Origin: Galaxea fascicularis
Lineage: Eukaryota; Cnidaria; Anthozoa; Scleractinia; Euphylliidae
Assembly: GCA_948470475.1 (NCBI GenBank)
Contig: OX419341.1
Span: forward strand, 7,159,301 to 7,223,300
Direction of reading: 5' to 3'
DNA: 64,000 nucleotides
In this document: in pieces, positions 38,101 through 47,457 of the stretch
Numbering within the stretch: position 1 is the first letter of the stretch
Layout of the letters: each line of letters begins with the position of its first letter
The notes under the pieces: generated by a model
Told to the model about the DNA's origin: nothing
Seen by the model: the letters and a program-made list of their open reading frames with translations, nothing else
Database searches by the model: none
Translations under genes and position numbers: made by a program

Positions 38101-41100
38101 TCTTTTTAACGATCATTCCTCGCCTCCAGAAATACGTTATCAACAATCCCTGCTCAACACAGACTCGCGAAAAACCGACTGTTGGTGTAAACCACTAGAG
38201 TTGAACCAAGAAAAGCAGAAGATTAAGTGCGAGAAAAAGAAACTTTTTGTGGTTGCTTATTTTGTGCTTTATGGCTGTGCATTTTTTCACGGCATACGGA
38301 AGAACCGCTATCACGAGAACAAGCATACGTTGCGGCATTGTAACTGAGAACCGCTTCAGCGTGTTTAGCGGGCTAAGGTTTGTGCTTGATGCAGTCAGTA
38401 GCAGTTTGTCGATTTACCTTGTGCTTGAGCCTTATAACAGCACTGTGACCCACTGATAATTTAGGAAATAATGCCAAAGTAACCACAGTCTGAAATTCGA
38501 AATAAAGTCAACGTCTGGTTGGAATAATAAAGGGTGTGCCTGTGGCACTTCAAGTATATGTTTTTTCAGACCTAGCTTTCCTGGTATCTGCAGAGGTTTC
38601 TGAGGTGACGGAGTCAATGAACGAATACGGTTTTATCACTGGGTTTATTCGGTCGTTTCTAAGCTGGTTCTGGGCAACATGATATATTTCCTCTGAATAG
38701 TAAATAAACCAAAGGGAAAAAATAAAATTAATACTGATGGATTACTGACCACAAATCTACTACGGAATCGACTAATAATTATTTCTTAGCACCATCATCA
38801 TCGTTATAGAGCCTTTCAATTGGGTTTTAAATCAGTTCAGTAGTTTGGACAAGAATAGGTGTCTCATTTTTTGTTCAAAACTGTCACCTCGCCTACATAA
38901 GAGTAAAATATTAATTCCAAGAAAAAAAACACTCACGCAAAAATTTTATATCGTAGACTTGAAAAGGCAGGCGAGACCTTAAAGCACGTCGTAATAGAGA
39001 AGACATTGCTGACGTCGCCTACTGGTGCAGACCAGAGGGCTATTGGCTGTTCAAACAAAGACAGTCGATACATCAAAATAACAACTGAAACGAATGTCTG
39101 TAGACAGATATCTACGTTGATACCATACTGACACTGTATATATAACTTTCAGATATTCCTATTCTTTTATCGCTTCACTGTCATTTACCCAAAAACACAT
39201 GAGAGTTTCTCTGCCAAGGAAAAAACCTTGAATGAGTGCGGAATAGAACTGTTTATAGTTTGAGACTCGAGTACATGAAAAGAGTCATGCATATGACCTT
39301 CCGCTCATAGGCTCATGTTTGTTTGCGGTATTTTCACACAATACAATTTTGGAATTTTATCAAGATTCAAAGTCAAACTTTAAAAGGTTTTGAAGGGTGA
39401 AATAACATGGGAAGTGACAATTTCGACAAGACCTATGTCAATGACTCAGCAGGGTCCGCGAAGCGGATTTTGAAGTGGGGAAGGGGGGCGGTGGGGCTAA
39501 TGCGAACGCGTAAGCAGAGCAAACTAGGGAGACCCTGGAGCAATTTCAAATTCTCAAATGGCTACAAATGCATCTAAAACTGCCAAAGTAATATACATTT
39601 TTAATTATTACATCGGCACTTAAAACAACTAGTTACAACCTGGCCCCCACGTTAGACCAAACTTTAAATGAGAGACTTTGAAGCTAAACCCAACACACGC
39701 AACGGTCGAGTGTCACCCGGACATTTTTAAGTCGGACTATCTGAAGGTGTCAAAGTTGCCTTTCTGATTGTCATGAAGAGCTACAAACTCATTGGCAACA
39801 GCTACAAGACAAAGTCGACAAAGTTTGTCCGTTCTGTGTTTCCTGAGAGGTCCGCATGTTAATGTAATTAAGTTATTTTGGCAAGTGACAGATCTGGGTA
39901 AATAAAGTAAAAAAAGTTATTTTACCATCCGAAAAAGTGGGGGGGTGGTCTAAAGCCCCCCAGCCCCACACCCTGCGCAGTGCCTGCTGACTGTAATCTT
40001 CTCTTAGCTGATTTACTTATTTTAGTATGTCACTTCTCAAAAATAAGAACGACCCACCGCACCGACTGTAGAACTTACTTTTTTCTGGTAATGAACTCAA
40101 ATTCTGAACAACCTCACTTACACAACGAACTGCTACAGACTTTCAAGTTTTCATGTCTTTATAAAATGTCCGAAGAATAGCACGCGCTAAGATTAATCGA
40201 ATCGAGTGCAATAGATCTCTATATTATTCAACACATCGTGGAACTTTCCAAATATGGTAAGTTTGTGTGTCAGGGAGAAAAATCGCGGTTTTCCCCTTTC
40301 TTTTTTTTTTTTCGTGATCAACTCGGTAAACTGCGCTTTCTAATCAATAATTTGAATAATAAAACAACTATCCCGCTCAGTCTTGTGGAATATCCCCTGA
40401 TTTGAGTGGTAGGCTGCGTGCATTTTACCTCCACAATACAGGCGGGTGATGAAGGGTGCGTGCATTATCGGAAGTATTAATGCACTCGATTCGACCAATC
40501 ATAGCGCGTACAGTTCTTCTAACGCTTTATAACGTCAAGTTGTGCTCGCGCCCTAAAACACGCGCTGGAACACTATGGAGTTATACTGGACGCAGCCCGC
40601 GTCATGAGGGTGTGCGCGCGCAAAGTTTGGAACATGTTGTGAAGGAAATAACGCAACAAATGAAAAAAATATATTCTATTCAATCAGGAGTTATGGGCTC
40701 CTGATTCAATCTATGCTTAAAATTGGTTTGAACATAAAGCAAACTTTGTGGGTTTGAGTGTCAACAAGATATATCCTGAGAGACTTCCAGTATGACGAAG
40801 TTCACTCAAATCCCGAAGACATTTTATTTTAGCGAACTATAAACTCCGAGCTTAAAATCAAATCCGACCACGAGGTTCAACTTCTTTTCTACAAGATGTA
40901 ACGCTCACGGAATGTCCTATCTTGTTATTCATCATGTAACACTACACGTCCTCCTCTCTAGAAACGTTCTCCTCGTACATTATAAATATGAGAACACTTG
41001 AGAAGTGCAAAAAAGACGACTCATTATTAAAAAATTCCCGTGTGTTTATATAACTCAACAATGTATTTTATGTATTTAATACTCATAATAGGAATCGACT

Positions 41101-43928
41101 CTTGAGCCCGTAAATGGACCTGTCCGGGATTATGCCAACGTACTGAAAACGCACCAAAAAGACCTATTGGCTGTATTTTCTTAGGCATCGTTTTGTGTCA
41201 TTGCATGTCATGTTCTCTCGAACAATGTCATGTGTATTATTGCTGTAATCAGAACGCTAGTCCAGTCGCCACATAGGACAGCTGAACTTTCCATGGCGTG
41301 CCATTCTGGATGCCTGTACATATTACCCCCAAAATAACAAAAGAGACCATGACGGTGATGGTAGCGGAAACATTATTTATAAAGTGAATTCGTGTTCTTT
41401 CAAACTTCATCGCGTTTGTTCCGACTCAGTTAATTGTAGGCAAATGAATTCTCCTACAGTCAAATTCTAACGATCGGTTCCAGGTTTAAAAAGAAACAAA
41501 ATGTAGTCGGGTGTTTACGATAAAACGTGAACTAATGAAGAAATGTACTAAAACGCGTAATGAATGTGCGGAGTTGATGTTTTGCTGAGTAAAGGCTACC
41601 GCACACTAGCCGATTTTTTGTCGGCCGACAAAAAATCTTCACTTGTCGGCTAGTGTGCGGTGAATTCAGACAAGTCTGCGACAAGATCGGGGCTTGTCGG
41701 GCGATATCTGACAGTGCTAGATCTCAAAACGTCTTGTCGGGCCTTGTCGGCTAGTGTGCGGTAGCCTTAAACTTTACTGCTTTGATAAGGGGTTTGGGGA
41801 GAGGACGTTTCTCCGCTTGGCCAATTTGCCGAGCCCCTCAAGTCATTTTAGCCTTGCTAAGGGACTGACATCACCCTTGAAACAGAATGAAGGCCGTTTC
41901 GCTTCAAAGTGTTCCATTTCTGTTCAAAGAGAGTAGCGATTGAAGTAAGTGTCAAAAGTGCACTGGTGCAAACATCGTGTCAAAAATCAGCGTTTCTTTT
42001 CTGAGCCAAGAGTAGTGTGGTTTTCATGCACTAACACAAGCCTGGGTGAAAGCGTAATCTAAAACTGAACTGACTCAAATGCAAGTTTCTTCCTAACAAG
42101 ACTCACAAGAAAACAAACCCTTGGCAAAATGAGTTTACTCGTTATGCCTGGTTTCCATACGATCGCCACGATCGCCACGGTCGTCACGGTTGCAGTCACT
42201 GCGATCGCGGAAAAAAGAAAGACCAGGGATCCCTACAAAAACCAAAATTCGGCGATCGATATAACTTTCATGTCCGCTGAAATAAAGGCCATTTGGGAAA
42301 GTTTGATCGCTGCGATCGCCACGATCGTCGAGCAGCAGCAGACCAAGGCATTTCCATATAATCGCTACGATCGCTGAACACGTTTTTCGGCGATCGCAGC
42401 GATGGTAGTGATCATATGGAAATCAGGCATTAGAAGCTTTCGATCTGGACAAAGTGTCTTTTTGAGATTGCCGGGCGCAGTTCAGACGGCGAAGTTTTCA
42501 TGAGCCGAACCTAATTCGAATTTGGATCAACAAAAATGAAGAAAATGTCCTCTTTCGATTCAGACGCCAAACTTTAAAATTATCCCGACTTAATTCAGAA
42601 TTCTCTGACACTGAAAACTACATTACAGTGTATCATATTTTATGCTTTAAGATCGGCTCATAAAAAGTTCGGTTTCTGAATCAAAGCCGATCTTCAGCTC
42701 CCGGCTTCAGCTGTGCTACAGGCGAAATCCCGACCAAGCCCAGGCGGGAAGAACGACTGAGCCGTTCCAAATTAAAATACCTGTCCTTAATTGTTTTTCG
42801 TGTACTTAATTCAAGGTATTAGGTTCGGCTCATGAAAAGCACAATACAATAGAGAAATAAAAGGAAATACCTTGAATTAAGTACATGAAAAGTTCTGCGT
42901 CTCAATCGAGCCTAAAAGTGCTTGATGTAAATATCACACAATACAAAAGATAAATAAAGGCCACTGAACCCAGCGGAAGGGCAAAGTTACCATTAAATGT
43001 TTGAATTTGTTTGTTTTGAAATGCGATCCCTTTAAAGTGAAACCGTTCATTACTTTGCATTACAATGAAGCAAATATAAAATTGACTCGATAAAAAAAAG
43101 TAATCAAAGGTTTGATTTATGGAAATGAAATATCTTTTAGAAACTATAAACGGTTTAAATTAAAACGAAAAAGTGAAGTTGGCTATTCGTATACAAGACC
43201 ACAACGCCAATGTTCAGGACACCAAGCAGATTTCCTTTTCAAATGTCGATGAATGGCCATTGAATGACTAGATCTGTCAGTTTTTTTCAAATCATGAGTA
43301 AACCAACTCTTTTCATAAGTAAACAATGACCGAATGGCGACCTTGTTTTGAAATTTGTTGATAGTCTGAACATGTTCTTCCTTTCACCTCGGGAACTAAA
43401 GAAATAAAGAAACAATACCAAAAAACAACCAGAAAACATACCTGTTTCGTCGTCATAAAATCCGAGCAAAGTGCGTTCGTATTTCCTCAAGTTAAGCTTA
43501 AGTTGTCGATTCTCCTTCGCTAGTCTTTTAAACGTCTTCAGTGCCTTCATTTCCCTTTGCAGAGCGTTTTGTAAGCGTTCGCGGAGTATTTTGTTCTCTG
43601 CCTTAAGTATCTGATACCTCTCGCTGAGGTGCGAGCTCTCTGGTACAACTCTCAAAATGTCTTGTAAATGTGACCTGGTCTCAGGTCGCGATATTGTGTT
43701 CATATTTTCGTCGGGATAGAAACCAAATTCATTATCTCGGTTCTCGAAGGTCAATTCGTCATCAAATACTCTGTTGTGGTACAAGCTTTGATCGCTGTTT
43801 CCTGTCCTTTGCGTTGTCCTTGAATTTGGGACGTATTCTCGTGTCCTTCGTCTTCTCAAAGGCGGCGAGCGTCCTGCTTGAACTCGTTCGGCGATTCCTG
43901 TCCTTACCATGTCACGCTCCGAAGTCAT
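15626..43928 (-). CDS. PLEKHG7-like Rho guanine-nucleotide exchange factor (25 coding exons)
   Basis: Rebuilt minus-strand coding exons: 43928-43442, 35068-34565, 34392-34160, 33547-33407, 33197-33042, 32288-32214, 25887-25783, 25690-25638, 25257-25142, 24137-24066, 23946-23897, 23819-23709, 23001-22840, 22487-22392, 21963-21865, 21763-21653, 21239-21144, 20617-20536, 20070-19955, 19662-19569, 19290-19202, 17499-17398, 16654-16603, 16254-16157, 15832-15626. Every intron is GT-AG and every junction keeps phase; the total is 3507 nt (1168 aa). The chosen ATG (MTSERDM) has G at -3. Residues ~100-158 form a charged coiled coil. Ser/Thr/acidic linker follows. The DH domain begins near residue 730 (KRREAVWELFHSEVVYL) and includes LLVAPLQHLTKYPLLLK, the core helix that contacts the GTPase. 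The PH domain runs ~975-1115 (LLYEGPLTLH, VDVYAFLFDDMLLLT, PIPLDRF, closing W at ETWTSTL). DH-PH proteins load GTP on Rho-family GTPases at membranes or actin. The WCE...LLVAP exon and PIPLDR resemble PLEKHG7 best (from memory); which GTPase it acts on is unknown. Confidence 0.85.
16784..17046 (+). repeat. tRNA-derived SINE, copy 1 (RhoGEF intron)
   Basis: A tRNA-like head has an A-box-like GGCTGAGTGGTTTGG and a B-box-like GTGTTCAAATCCC (16838-16850). A family-specific body follows (GTTCAACTCCTCGATAATCC, then CTTGTAAATAG) and an AT-rich tail. The same body recurs at 18501-19010. It lies in the intron between coding exons 22 and 23 of the RhoGEF gene and is not a functional tRNA gene. Confidence 0.75.
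17756..18494. mobile_element. Long-TIR foldback element interrupted by a SINE
   Basis: The left arm (~17756-17915) and right arm (~18007-18494) are inverted copies. Shared words include CTCTTACGAC, GTTGGAAATGATTACTGG, TCCAAAATCTACTTTAAAAC, GTACAAAAAATTGGGTATCA and CCATTTTGGATT. The right arm is split by a SINE at about 18142-18458, and its last ~35 bp resume afterwards, so the SINE came second. Non-coding; in a RhoGEF intron. Confidence 0.75.
18142..18458 (+). repeat. tRNA-derived SINE, second family, nested
   Basis: The head GGGGCAGTGGTGAGAGC, the following CACTCGCCTCCCACC, and a B box GGGTTCGATTTCC (18199-18211) are clearly tRNA-like. The body has CTCCGAGAGGTTTTTCTCC and ends in ATAAATAAATTACATTTACA-type tail repeats with a T run. 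The host sequence on both sides is one interrupted inverted-repeat arm, which fixes the insertion point to within a few bases. CATTTCCAA and CATTTACAA flank it and may be its target duplication. Confidence 0.8.
18501..19010 (+). repeat. tRNA-derived SINE, copy 2, split by a foldback
   Basis: The A box TGGCCAAGTGGTT (18510-18522) and B box GGGTTCAAGTCCC (18553-18565) match the SINE at 16784. After CATCCTTGTACAT the element is broken by an inverted-repeat insertion at about 18672-18961 (arms starting GAATACCACACAAATT and its complement). It then resumes as CTTGTAAATAGTCAACAGG. The foldback carries CGAAACAGCGGTCCATGG between its arms. Confidence 0.7.
26735..26950 (+). repeat. Left TIR with three internal 18-bp motifs
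   Basis: The motif GGCCCATTGACGCCATAG occurs at 26883-26900 and 26927-26944, and once near the tip with one change (ATTAACG) at 26741-26758. A 19-bp A run separates the inner pair. Repeated subterminal words are typical transposase-binding sites. The spacing (142 then 44 bp) is the same in the right TIR apart from the length of the homopolymer. Confidence 0.9.
26979..29098 (+). CDS. DDE-integrase-type transposase, four exons
   Basis: Exons 26979-27401, 27530-27722, 27929-28178 and 28723-29098 join in phase across GT-AG introns (128, 206 and 544 bp) to give 413 residues. Residues 1-135 form a helix-turn-helix-like DNA-binding region: a start MASRTRNPDWEEDL, a repeated basic-helical segment (LSQSEILDLMKVHYP, TLSRRLQHFGI), and a second region with GPGRLLGYRALHKKIRE. 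The catalytic core follows with D150 (LDGHDKL), D214 (RVDRGTET) and E254 (GPSTENKIERWW), a DD39E arrangement like retroviral-type integrases. The C-terminal part (ELDIFRETVWNTHRVRKQK to CGHVITEEQL) is typical of cnidarian proteins annotated as integrase-core proteins. It starts 28 bp inside the left TIR end. No stop or frameshift interrupts it. Confidence 0.9.
29682..30923 (-). CDS. Atypical alpha-kinase encoded by the transposon
   Basis: A single-exon protein of 413 residues. The start is the ATG at 30923 (MSTKRKPAWDNYKDR; A at -3); the open frame extends further upstream only through non-ATG codons. Residues 1-30 are very basic. Residues ~56-115 form a separate conserved-looking block (CDVLAGERGPSYTDIS, WKVVHVRFVE). 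The alpha-kinase domain spans ~205-411: FAEGAFREAYMAK glycine loop, YVLKKYK with the ATP lysine (236/237), TDIQG with D355, CDPEV with catalytic-position D365, CTGNL in the place of the usual glycine-rich GxxDLG segment, and the zinc site H400, C402, C406 (HVCNNYC). This fold is shared with eEF2 kinase, TRPM6/7 and myosin heavy chain kinases, which phosphorylate Ser/Thr. It converges on the transposase gene and ends before the right TIR. Its substrate is unknown; the transposase or host chromatin are guesses. Confidence 0.9.
   Translation of the reverse strand: MSTKRKPAWDNYKDRVAKKRTQKDKGANPNLTDGLTVQRLSANVEGKCQKYSRIGPLTLVPFQQDLELTLENIKAACKTHFCTELECDVLAGERGPSYTDISQIKNWKVVHVRFVESLVHPTSTKKQPFHQSEPLRGSPRKTVSHIPPKSVSVAKSSVVPSISLSQMLKLGKVIAAPEVDIVTLKLEEFSLTNMEWLNPVEVKISLERKPFAEGAFREAYMAKSIAGLPKGNYVLKKYKESEKQGIEVLFGSIEAHTRKSVQLNALARNFAQNMAMEVPLLEFGQTFSYNKVYFSSLNNEHVTLESHLDGTFKKYINNTGEMCVAPDDVSEISHKAETYVHYTYVKSQQQLMVTDIQGVDYTLCDPEVASSELKDPDDNSFRFCTGNLSFQAIDKFLSSHVCNNYCKMLKLSI
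31069..31286 (-). repeat. Right TIR with three internal 18-bp motifs
   Basis: Inverted copy of the left TIR. The motif complement CTATGGCGTCAATGGGCC is at 31075-31092 and 31122-31139, and the one-base variant is at 31263-31280. The T run between the inner pair is 21 bp against 19 A on the left. The inner border ends at TATGGTCTATGG. The alpha-kinase start codon lies about 145 bp inside the inner border, so its promoter must be in or beside this TIR. Confidence 0.9.
31408..31740 (-). pseudogene. Possible piggyBac-type transposase N-terminal remnant
   Basis: An ATG frame begins MASSGPRAKRSRFVTSDP and has an acidic Ser/Glu stretch (GMSSGEESELDRQLANE), like the N-terminal regions of piggyBac-type transposases in cnidarians. 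No catalytic domain follows; the remaining residues are unlike a transposase. About 185 bp upstream of its start the sequence TTAAAGGGCC (31925) could be an element end at a TTAA site. The other end was not found, and the neighbouring alpha-kinase transposon may have inserted into it. Confidence 0.35.
32120..32152 (+). repeat. (AAT)n microsatellite
   Basis: Ten uninterrupted AAT units in the RhoGEF intron upstream of coding exon 7. Confidence 0.9.
32506..33005. mobile_element. TIR element with a second TIR element nested inside
   Basis: The outer element has inverted ends around CGTT(T/C)CTCGAAA (GGGCCCGTTCCTCGAAAAG on the left; TTTCGAGAAACGCG on the right). It is interrupted at 32647-32928 by a block closed by CTGGCAAACGAGGACACATT and its complement. 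An uninterrupted relative in opposite orientation at 46556-46796 shows the unoccupied sequence. The outer right end stops 36 bp before the splice donor of RhoGEF coding exon 5. Confidence 0.75.
33799..34031. mobile_element. Short TIR element with ATA flanks
   Basis: The ends are GCCCCATTCACAC and its complement, with further complementarity inside (GTTTAATTGAACCAGGTTTA against a copy near 33972-34000). ATA is present outside both ends, a possible 3-bp duplication. It is 233 bp, non-coding, in the intron between RhoGEF coding exons 3 and 4. Confidence 0.6.
40140..41067. repeat. Diverged relative of the 3.8-4.1 kb repeat
   Basis: Shared words include TTTATAAAATGT, AATCGAATCGAG, GATTCGACCAATC-like segments and the hairpin end TTTATATAACTCAACAATG. 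Only the right half of the hairpin is clearly kept (about 40985-41067). Copy boundaries are uncertain. Confidence 0.4.
41593..41767. mobile_element. Harbinger-like short element with TAA duplication
   Basis: The ends AGGCTACCGCACACTAGCCG and the complement at the right end are flanked by TAA on both sides (41590-41592 and 41768-41770). The interior repeats the word CTTGTCGG in both orientations. 175 bp, non-coding. Confidence 0.85.
42145..42429. mobile_element. Harbinger-like short element with TTA duplication
   Basis: The ends TGCCTGGTTTCCATACGATC and the near-complement GATCATATGGAAATCAGGCA are flanked by TTA (42142-42144 and 42430-42432). The interior is full of CGATCG-type palindromic words (ATCGCCACGATCG, GCGATCGC). 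285 bp, non-coding. Confidence 0.85.
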
Positions 43929-44271
43929 TTCTTTCCAAATTATCTGCAACAAAAACCGCAGCGTGTTACCGAGGTTTCAGCTCTCCAAACTTACAGCATA
44001 ATTGATTGTCGATTCATGCCCAACACTTCATTGACTTGCAACCACCACAGAGATTGCGCCAACCGGTCATAGGATCTTCGCGGTAGCAGTTTTGCAGTTT
44101 CGTGTGTTTTTGATCAATTTATATCGTTAATTCAAAGAGTCCGGGAAGAGTAACTTGAACCGGGAATTCAGACTACACCGATGCAATAAGCTATGTTCAG
44201 CTAGGCACCGCTCGTGCAATTGTGACTACAAAATCTAATAAATATCTCAAAAGCGATGGATTATTCGTTAC

Positions 44272-44450
44272 CTTTTGCTCTTGATTCTCCTCGACCCCTT
44301 CGGTTGCGCTCACTTCTACTAACTTTTTAAACCAGATGTATGGAACTTTAGACCACTGGGTATCAAAATTTCCACCATATTCGATTCGTTGGTGTGACAG
44401 AAACACAATTCTTTTGTAATTAGAAGTCTTCCGAAACTTAAAATATGCAA
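44272..44450 (-). other. Candidate upstream exon of the RhoGEF gene
   Basis: An acceptor TCGTTTCTAG precedes 44450 and a donor AAAAG|GTAACG follows 44272. The enclosed 179 nt are open and end in phase 0. They would join in frame to the acceptor at 43944 ahead of the coiled-coil exon, giving ENQEQK|IIWKEMTSERDM. No ATG precedes it in the same exon. If it is used, the protein starts further upstream; otherwise the ATG at 43928 stands. Residues such as WFKKLVEVSATEGVEEN give no known domain. Confidence 0.4.
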
Positions 44451-44505
44451 CTAGAAACGAAAAGATCGAGCCGCCAATTGTCGTGGTTTCGGCTTGTTTA
44501 GACAA

Positions 44506-46309
44506 AATATTCTCTCAAGGTTGTGTCATGAAAACCACGTGCGAAATGGATCCAATCGTTGACTTGATTCCCTGAGAAATAATTTATCCGCTTTCATCTC
44601 AGTCTGTAACGGGACTTAATTGCTTGTTCTGGTATCTCTAAACCGGGATTATTATGCCTTCACGACTTAATTGTAAACAGAAAGAATTTCCTAACAAGAA
44701 TGCTTTAGTCTCTCGGGGTTTCATAAAGCTGTTGTGATCCCAAGCGTGACAGTGAATTCCATCATTACACCGAACCGCGGCGTTCAGTAATTGACGATAG
44801 CTATTGGTCGGAATTAGTTTGAGTGTTTTTGTCAGAAGAAAGACAAACTGGTAGACAGCGTGTTGAAACTCAGCTTTCGAGTTCTTGTAATGAGACTTCT
44901 AGCACATAAAAGCCAAAAGGATTCAATTAGTTTTCCTAATGATGAACTGAACAAAACAAGGTTCGGACCTCTTACCTTGTGCTTTTTTCATATGCGAACG
45001 TCAGTAGTCATGATGAAAAGCAACTTCTGTTCACCTGTTGTAATGTGAAAGCATTGTAATGTTAGTAAAGAACTGACTCACCCAATACGTTAGTTTTGGT
45101 GCTATTAATTCAAAGCCTACGCAAATGTAAAATAATCTTTGTCAGAACGCAATAATTTACGTGTCTGTCTTGCTTAGCTTGAAATCAGTGCAGCGGAAGT
45201 ATATTTGGCTTTGTACTTGGAGTTCAACTTCAAACGCTTGAGCCTACTTAAACACCAGATCGCAGATCATTATAATTAGTTTTGAATACCTTACTGGCCA
45301 CTATATCGGAAAAATCTTGAGTGGAATTTCCAGGCTTGGTTTCCGCGAAGAGGTTACAGAGGGGAGCTGTTCAATGAACTTGCGAAACAAATACAGAGAG
45401 GTAATGAAATTATTCCTTTGCTTGTGCAAACTATAAAGGTAAACAAGGGATTATGCCCTCGTTGAATTCCATGGTTTTAGCCCGCGAAGTGCCTTTGGTG
45501 TACGAAGCACTTAACTATTCGTTGAGACTGCAGCGGATTGATAACAGAAGTATTTCATTTGCTTTCGAACTGAAGACAAGTGGCTGTTTAATGGACTTGT
45601 GTTCACTTGATTGTGTTGTAAGTGATTTGCATTTCAAGGTTGACATGTTTGAAAAGAGTGAAATGAGTACATCACAGTAATTGAGGTGTCGTTCCTGTGA
45701 ATTAACAAGCTCTTGAGCGCAGTGCGGCGCATAAAGCACAAAACTAATCAAACACATAAAACAAAGAAGAGTAAATAAAACCGACAGCTTTTTTACTGCT
45801 TTGTTTCCCTCCCATTTGTCTCATTACAAAATCCTTTTCTCAATTCTTTTCAAGAAAGACAAGAAAGAGAACCGGGACGATATCAATTAAGTTTGAAAAC
45901 AAAACTTTTGTCTAAGAAGGACGCCTTTTAAAACGAAGTAGGGGCCATCAGCGCTCTTCTTGTGCAATTTTATTCGCTTTGTCTTTTTCCATTAAAAAAG
46001 CATTTACAGGGAAGCGATAAACGGAGAAAGACCAAAGTTAATAGTGAGGGAAAATCAAGGAAAATGTGGGGGGGGGGGGGGGGTTGTCTGACGAAACTGA
46101 ATTGAAAGTTCAATGACAGGATCGGTTCTTTCCACTATCACACCAATGATAAAATAACGGTAGGACAAGAGGATGAGTTAACTCTTTAAACCTTAAGATT
46201 AAAATTTAAATTCTCATTTGTTACCTATAAACATTTCCTATAGAAGTAGTGGGGAGAAGTTGTTAAAATCAATGTCTGGCAAATTCATCTTGTGTGATCC
46301 TCTCCTTAA
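44506..46309. other. Upstream of the RhoGEF gene, nothing firm
   Basis: Short frames only. A 17-bp G run lies near 46068. The promoter of the RhoGEF gene probably lies in this stretch, but no core-promoter motif stands out. Confidence 0.3.
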
Positions 46310-46909
46310 GACCAAGGTCAAACGCCGTACTTCACATGATCCGAACTTAATTACAGTTTAGGTCGACCCAAATTTGTCAAGTTCGCCTGTTGAGTCAAAC
46401 GCCGAACTTAATTCAACCGAACTTAACTAGATCATGAAAATAAACAGATCGAGGTTGACTTATACATCGATATGCATGAACATGATTATGCATTTGGTTC
46501 GGCTCATGTGAAGATCGGCGTTTGACCCAAACTCTATCTTCAGCCGTTTTTCACACCTGGCGTGCGTTTCTCGAAACCCCCGAAACTTTTCGGGCCTATT
46601 TCGGGCGCCATAATTTCCTTCGTATCGTGAAAACTAAGACGTTTCCAGGCATGAAATTTTGTACCAGAGTTGCCCTTTCCTATCTTGAAATCATGGTAAA
46701 AGACCAGTTTTTTAGAATAAGCGAATCGCAGTTTTAGAAATGGCTTTTCGGGCCCGAAAAGTTTTCGCGACTTTCGAGAAACGGGCCCCCGGCCCGGGCT
46801 GTGAAGAACACCTCAGCGGATCCAAATGAAATCAGTCTAACTTAATTGGGTCAAACTTAATGTCTGAGTTTAGTTCGGCTCATGTGAAGTGCGGCGTTTG
46901 ACCTGGGCC
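46310..46909. mobile_element. Harbinger-like element with TAA duplication, host to a nested element
   Basis: The inverted ends share GGTCAAACGCCG(T/C)ACTTCACATGA and are flanked by TAA (46307-46309 and 46910-46912). A related internal copy of the same word occurs near 46497-46530. The element at 46556-46796 is nested in it. No transposase is encoded. Related GTTCGGCTCATG words near 42510 and 42830 suggest further diverged members. Confidence 0.7.
46556..46796. mobile_element. CGTTTCTCGAAA-ended short element, uninterrupted copy
   Basis: Inverted ends GCGTTTCTCGAAAC and TTTCGAGAAACGGGCC. The interior (ACGTTTCCAGGCATG, ATTTTGTACCAGAG and TTAGAATAAGCGAATCGCAG) matches the element at 32506-33005 in opposite orientation. 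That copy has a 282-bp extra block, so this one shows the ancestral state. Confidence 0.75.
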
Positions 46910-47371
46910 TAATTCTCATGATAACTCTGTCTCATAGAGCGTTGAACTTACAATGATTACTGACAAGGAGACATTTGATGCTGATCACTCTTTAGGTTTT
47001 AAGGGTCAAACATTCGACAGTTCAACCTTAAAGGTTTTGTATTTAATCCTAAGAAAAAACTGAATATCTGAAAGTGATGGACGCAAAATCTCGGCAATCA
47101 ATCCAGGAACTTTTTTAGAGGGGTTAACCACTGCAGTTGTTTCAGCTGGTCTTCCGGCAGACATCTCCTTAAATTAGCCGGTTTGAATGTCCCACACTAT
47201 TTATAGAGTGCTTTACTACTTAACTGAGTTGATTCACATACATTTAAAATTTTAAAAAAATTTTAGTCTGCGGGCTTAAAGCCCCAGAAAGATTTACCTT
47301 CCACGATGCTGTTTTTAAGTTGAAAGTTGGCAAAGGAATTTCAGTGTATTGTGACAAGCGAAAGCAACTAA

Positions 47372-47457
47372 AGCCCGCCGCACACGTGAGGAAACGGCTG
47401 AGCTAACTGCCTCGCGAGGAATTTTGCTCAGCTCTTTCCTCAAGTGTGCGGCGGGCT
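47372..47457. mobile_element. 86-bp Harbinger-like hairpin element with TAA duplication
   Basis: The ends AGCCCGCCGCACACGTGAGG and the near-complement are flanked by TAA (47369-47371 and 47458-47460). Almost the whole element is two arms, making it one of the shortest in the window. Confidence 0.8.

Larger units (their letters stand above)
35069..43441 (-). other. 8.4-kb first coding intron of the RhoGEF gene
   Basis: No coding exon is supported. A minus-strand frame near 37034-37327 has two weakly similar segments (HYIYLTAEK and YDIYFTAGK) but no good domain. A G/C-rich repeat border lies near 39470 and 39940. About 40140-41067 contains diverged sequence related to 3770-4135. Two Harbinger-like elements are listed separately. 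Large first introns often hold enhancers; nothing here proves one. Confidence 0.5.

Noticed and set aside
46068..46084. G run as a functional quadruplex
   Set aside because: G and C runs of this size occur at many places in the window, mostly inside repeats, so no specific role is supported.
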